From JAFDVL01 sp043736395 (lineage in GTDB: Bacteria > Acidobacteriota > Blastocatellia > RBC074), in the NCBI GenBank assembly GCA_043736395.1, contig JAYTCQ010000354.1, forward strand, positions 7,909-71,908: DNA of 64,000 bases. Direction: 5' to 3'. The translations under genes were made by a program, and so were the position numbers. The notes below the pieces were generated by a model. The model saw only the letters and a list, made by a program, of their open reading frames with translations, did no database searches and was not told where the DNA came from. Positions within the stretch are counted from its first letter, which is position 1; every line of letters starts with the position of its first letter. This document shows positions 60,734 through 64,000 of this stretch, one piece after another.

Positions 60734-61647
60734 CGCTTCTTCAATTTCACCATGGCAGAGAGATATGGGTCTTCCATCTGCAAAGTCGAATGCGAGAGCT
60801 CAAATTTTTCGGACAATAATTCACGCAGTTCGCGCAGGATTTGATAGCTGTTACTGCCTTCATCAATAATGACGTGTGCGGTGATCGAATGACGATTTGA
60901 AGTGATGGTCCAAATATGTAAATCGTGAATATCGCGCACGCCTTCAACCGTTCGCATCGCGGCTTCAACCGCAGCCGTATTGATGTGCGACGGCGTTCCT
61001 TCCAATAAAACATTCACGGCTTCGGTCACTAACTTCCACGAACTGAAAACGATCAGGATGCAAATCAAAACACTGAAAACGGGGTCAGCCCACAGCCATC
61101 CCTGCCACAGAATCAGTAAGCCTGCCACGATAGCGGCGATTGAGCCTAATAAATCTCCCATCACGTGCAGGAAGGCTCCACGTAAATTTAAATCGTTTTC
61201 GTGCGCTCCATGCAAAACTTTGGCGGAAATCAAATTTACGATTAATCCACCAACCGAAATCGGAATCATAATTTTCGCCTGGATGGGTTCCGCCTGCTGC
61301 AAACGGTGATAGGCTTCATAACAAATCAGCAACGAAACTCCGATCAGCGTTACGCCATTTGCGAGCGCTGCCAGAATTTCCATTCGATAATATCCGTACG
61401 TTTTATTTGGAGTCGCAGGACGCGAGGCAAAGCGCGCAGCGAATAATGACAGGGATAACGCTGCGACATCGGCAAACATGTGTCCGGCGTCCGAGAGCAA
61501 GGCCAAACTGTTCGCCCACCATCCACCAATCGCTTCAGCCAGCATATAGAGAACGTTCAGCGCTAAAACGATGAAGAGAAGTCGTTGCGGATTCTTCGCA
61601 TGCGAATGGTCGTGCGCGTGATCGTGATGATGTGTGTGAGCTGTCAT
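60730..61647 (-). CDS. Cation diffusion facilitator (CzcD/ZitB-type) metal exporter
   Basis: 305 residues. His-rich N-terminus (THHHDHAHDHSHAKN), six membrane helices, metal-binding HxxxD pairs in SDAGHMFADVAAL and GAHENDLNLRGAFLHVMGDLLGS (shortened); C-terminal domain VRDIHDLHIWTITSNRHSIT typical of CDF. Exports Zn, Co or Cd in exchange for protons. Confidence 0.94.
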   Translation of the reverse strand: MTAHTHHHDHAHDHSHAKNPQRLLFIVLALNVLYMLAEAIGGWWANSLALLSDAGHMFADVAALSLSLFAARFASRPATPNKTYGYYRMEILAALANGVTLIGVSLLICYEAYHRLQQAEPIQAKIMIPISVGGLIVNLISAKVLHGAHENDLNLRGAFLHVMGDLLGSIAAIVAGLLILWQGWLWADPVFSVLICILIVFSSWKLVTEAVNVLLEGTPSHINTAAVEAAMRTVEGVRDIHDLHIWTITSNRHSITAHVIIDEGSNSYQILRELRELLSEKFELSHSTLQMEDPYLSAMVKLKKR

Positions 61648-61677
61648 ATTTCCTGTCAGGAGATTTACCAGATTAGA

Positions 61678-62589
61678 TTATCTCGTCAAAGCATTCGCGA
61701 TTTCTGCCGCAATTCGCGCATTATTTTTTAGCAGTGCCAGATTCGTCTGTAAGGAACGTCCTTGCGTTTGCGTAGCAATAAATTTCAATAAAAATGGGGT
61801 CACGGCTTTGCCGGAAATATTTTGCCCGGAAGCCGCAGCCAAGGCTTCTTCGATGACATCGGCAATTTCTGCAAAGGGAATTTCTTCCGATTCGGGGACA
61901 GGCGCAACCACTAAAATTGAACTCGTATTATCCAGCTCCCAATGCGTGTTTGCCAGAGCCGCAACCTGATCGGGTGTATCGGCTCTGAGGTCTACAGCGA
62001 TTCCACTGTGTCTGGAATAAAAAGCGGGAAGCTCATCTGTTTGGTATCCAATGACAGGGACGCCCAATGTTTCCAGCACTTCCATTGTTTTCGGCAAATC
62101 GAGAATGGCCTTCGCTCCGGCGCAAACTGTAATCATCGGGAAACGCGCCAGAGCTGTTAAGTCAGCAGAAATATCGAAGCTTTCACCTGCGCCGCGATGC
62201 ACTCCGCCGATGCCTCCGGTGACAAAAACTTTCAGGCCGACGCGATGAGCCAGACACAAACTTGCCGCCACCGTTGTCGCGCCCCATTTTTGTTCGATAA
62301 GTGTTTGCGCTAAATTCGAGAGATTAACTTTGGCAATGTCCTTGCGTGTTGCCATGGCCTGAAGCTGTGATTCATTTAATCCGAGGACAGCCTGACCTTC
62401 GATAATGCCAATCGTTGCGGGTTGTACTTTTTGCTGACGAACAATGGCTTCGCAATCCATTGCAAGTTCGAGATTATGTGGCGCGGGCAATCCGTGTGCG
62501 ATGACAGTGGATTCCAGTGCGACGATACCTGTCTTGTTCGTGATTGCTTGTGATACTGAAGAAGAAATCGAAAATCTTGCTAAATTCAT
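61678..62589 (-). CDS. psuG: Pseudouridine-5'-phosphate glycosidase
   Basis: 303 residues. Family blocks VALESTVIAHGLPAPHNLE, ATIGIIEGQAVLGL, KWGATTVAAS, TGGIGGVHRGAGESFDISADL (shortened), GYQTDELPAFYSRHSGI. Splits pseudouridine-5'-phosphate to uracil and ribose-5-phosphate. No psuK kinase gene is adjacent. Divergent from glgC. Confidence 0.94.
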   Translation of the reverse strand: MNLARFSISSSVSQAITNKTGIVALESTVIAHGLPAPHNLELAMDCEAIVRQQKVQPATIGIIEGQAVLGLNESQLQAMATRKDIAKVNLSNLAQTLIEQKWGATTVAASLCLAHRVGLKVFVTGGIGGVHRGAGESFDISADLTALARFPMITVCAGAKAILDLPKTMEVLETLGVPVIGYQTDELPAFYSRHSGIAVDLRADTPDQVAALANTHWELDNTSSILVVAPVPESEEIPFAEIADVIEEALAAASGQNISGKAVTPFLLKFIATQTQGRSLQTNLALLKNNARIAAEIANALTR

Positions 62590-62737
62590 ATATTACTGCT
62601 TGAAAAACAATGATGGCTATGCTCAGATTCGCTCGACAGATTATCTCATCAATCCTGATGAACCAAACGGTAAGAGAACTATTTAATTCAATCAACTTAG
62701 ATTTGAGACGATTCAAATTAAAAGCTGAGGAACAAGC

Positions 62738-64000
62738 ATGAGAAAAGAAATTCTGGCTGTAATTCTGGGCGGTGGACGCGGCACACGGTTATTTCCCTTA
62801 ACTGATCACCGGGCGAAACCCGCAGTTCCACTTGGAGGGAAATATCGGTTAATTGACATTACCGTGTCCAATTGCCTGCATTCCGATATTTCAAAAATTT
62901 ATGTTCTGACTCAATTTAACTCAGCTTCTCTCAATCGGCATATTTCGCGAACTTATCGCTTTAGCGGATTCTCGGACGGCTTTGTTGAAATTCTCGCAGC
63001 CGAGCAAACAGCAGAAAATCAAAATTGGTTTCAAGGAACAGCTGATGCGGTTCGACAGGTTATGGTACACATTCAGGACGTAGGACCTGAATATGTTTTG
63101 ATTCTTTCCGGCGATCATCTTTACCAAATGGATTATCGTCAATTCATTCGCCATCACGAAGAAACCGGAGCCGATGTTTCGGTCTCAGTCATTCCCTGCG
63201 ATGCGGAACATGCGACAGGATTTGGACTCCTGAAAACTAATGAAGACGGGCGGATCGTCGAATTTCGGGAAAAACCTCCGGTAGATCAACTGGAGGGAAT
63301 GCGAGTAGATACAACCAGCCTGGGGCTAAGTCCCGAAGACGCTGAGGATCGTTGTTACATTGCTTCAATGGGTGTTTATGTTTTCAAATATGAGGCGCTC
63401 CGACAGTTATTGAAAAACGATAAGTTTGTAGATTTTGGCGGAGAAATAATTCCTGCTGCAATCAGCCAATACAACGTCCAGGCATACTTGTTCGATGGCT
63501 TCTGGGAAGATATCGGAACTATCAAATCGTTCTATCAAGCCAATCTTGACCTGACTAGCCTGGTTCCCAAGTTTAATTTATTTGATGCAAATTTTCCGAT
63601 TTATACACGTCCACGATTTTTGCCAGGATCAAAAATTCTCGATAGTCAAATCAGAGACTCGATTATTTCCGAAGGCTGTATTTTGAATCGAGCGTGGATT
63701 GATCATTCTATTATCGGGATTCGCTCGCGCATCGAAAATTATTCCCGTATCGAACATACCTTGATCATGGGCGCGGATTATTATCAAACTCTTGATGAAT
63801 TAGAATTGGAACGTCGGCAAGGTTTACCCTGGATTGGAATTGGTGAAAATACGATTATCCGCAAGGCAATCATAGACAAAAATGTTCGCATTGGTTCTAA
63901 CGTTAGAATTCTGAATGAAGCTGGACATGAAAACTTTGATGGGGAGAATTATTATATTCGTGAAGGTATTGTTGCCATCCCCAAAGGTGCTGTGATTACA
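62738..64000 (+). CDS. glgC: Glucose-1-phosphate adenylyltransferase, 3' end cut by window edge
   Basis: An open frame from the ATG at 62738 (GCTGAGGAACAAGC upstream) runs 421 codons to the right edge. Nucleotidyltransferase blocks: LGGGRGTRLFPLTDHRAKPA (shortened), VPLGGKYRLIDI, LSGDHLYQMDY, FREKPP, FWEDIGTIKSFY; C-terminal left-handed beta-helix repeats begin at ~300. The length so far matches the plant/cyanobacterial-like ADP-glucose pyrophosphorylases of ~430 residues. First step of glycogen synthesis. Confidence 0.93.
   Translation, partial: MRKEILAVILGGGRGTRLFPLTDHRAKPAVPLGGKYRLIDITVSNCLHSDISKIYVLTQFNSASLNRHISRTYRFSGFSDGFVEILAAEQTAENQNWFQGTADAVRQVMVHIQDVGPEYVLILSGDHLYQMDYRQFIRHHEETGADVSVSVIPCDAEHATGFGLLKTNEDGRIVEFREKPPVDQLEGMRVDTTSLGLSPEDAEDRCYIASMGVYVFKYEALRQLLKNDKFVDFGGEIIPAAISQYNVQAYLFDGFWEDIGTIKSFYQANLDLTSLVPKFNLFDANFPIYTRPRFLPGSKILDSQIRDSIISEGCILNRAWIDHSIIGIRSRIENYSRIEHTLIMGADYYQTLDELELERRQGLPWIGIGENTIIRKAIIDKNVRIGSNVRILNEAGHENFDGENYYIREGIVAIPKGAVIT

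Overview
The window looks like a chromosomal segment of an Acidobacteriota bacterium, most likely class Blastocatellia. That placement is inferred from gene content, not from a marker phylogeny. The clues are a 1282-residue Oar-type TonB-dependent receptor with an N-terminal carboxypeptidase-regulatory domain, an ECF sigma factor beside a Ser/Thr kinase whose N-terminus is of the sigma-linked type, secreted PQQ beta-propeller and metallo-hydrolase proteins, and several proteins starting with a 'carboxypeptidase-like' or Cys-rich sensor segment. No rRNA, tRNA, CRISPR array, prophage or insertion sequence was seen.

Layout. 1-6 kb (minus strand): secreted proteins, including two M43 (pappalysin-type) metalloprotease paralogues (one cut by the window edge), a PQQ beta-propeller protein, a metallo-beta-lactamase-fold protein with altered metal ligands and an NTF2-like lipoprotein. 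6-9 kb (plus): ECF sigma factor, then an AT-rich RHH-like/HNH pair wedged in front of a Ser/Thr kinase. 9-20 kb: gamma-glutamyltransferase, a second metallo-hydrolase, SlyD-type FKBP, TypA/BipA, a DUF4129-type membrane protein, the Oar receptor and a basic secreted protein. 20.7-24.7 kb (plus): an envelope operon (lipoprotein, MacB/LolC-type permease, LolD-type ATPase, small membrane protein, LolA-type carrier).

24.8-46.7 kb (minus) is the main feature: about 22 kb, 25 genes, all on one strand with almost no spacing. Its downstream half is a gas vesicle cluster: gvpA with a sigma-54-like promoter, two further GvpA-family proteins, a GvpC-like protein with exact 33-residue repeats, GvpN, GvpK, GvpG with a huge acidic tail, three GvpF/L proteins, a GvpH/Hsp20 protein, a CDC48-type AAA ATPase, a double ArsA/Get3 ATPase and small unknowns. 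Its upstream half is a bilin/phycobiliprotein-ancestor type cluster: a phycobiliprotein-like globin (BBAG type), two V4R proteins, a [2Fe-2S] ferredoxin, a ferredoxin-dependent-bilin-reductase-like protein, an ABM-fold protein, a Ser/Thr kinase, and two undescribed proteins, one with a tandem 47-residue repeat. A 1171-residue coiled-coil protein sits at the junction. No gap exceeds 86 bases between the first bilin-cluster gene and the 193-base gvpA leader, so the two halves may be co-transcribed. The suggestion that a bilin-binding globin system informs buoyancy is my inference.

47-64 kb: housekeeping and accessory genes: mnmA, a CbbQ/CbbO-like MoxR-VWA pair, a second HNH pair, a polynucleotide-kinase-like plus Thg1-like RNA repair pair, a natural fusion of a beta-lactamase-fold amidase-like domain with a NamZ (DUF1343) muramidase, an M16 peptidase, a LolC/E permease, a CDF metal exporter, psuG and glgC (cut by the right edge). 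Many intergenic gaps carry long imperfect palindromes of different sequence, which act as terminator candidates or are dispersed REP/MITE-like repeats.
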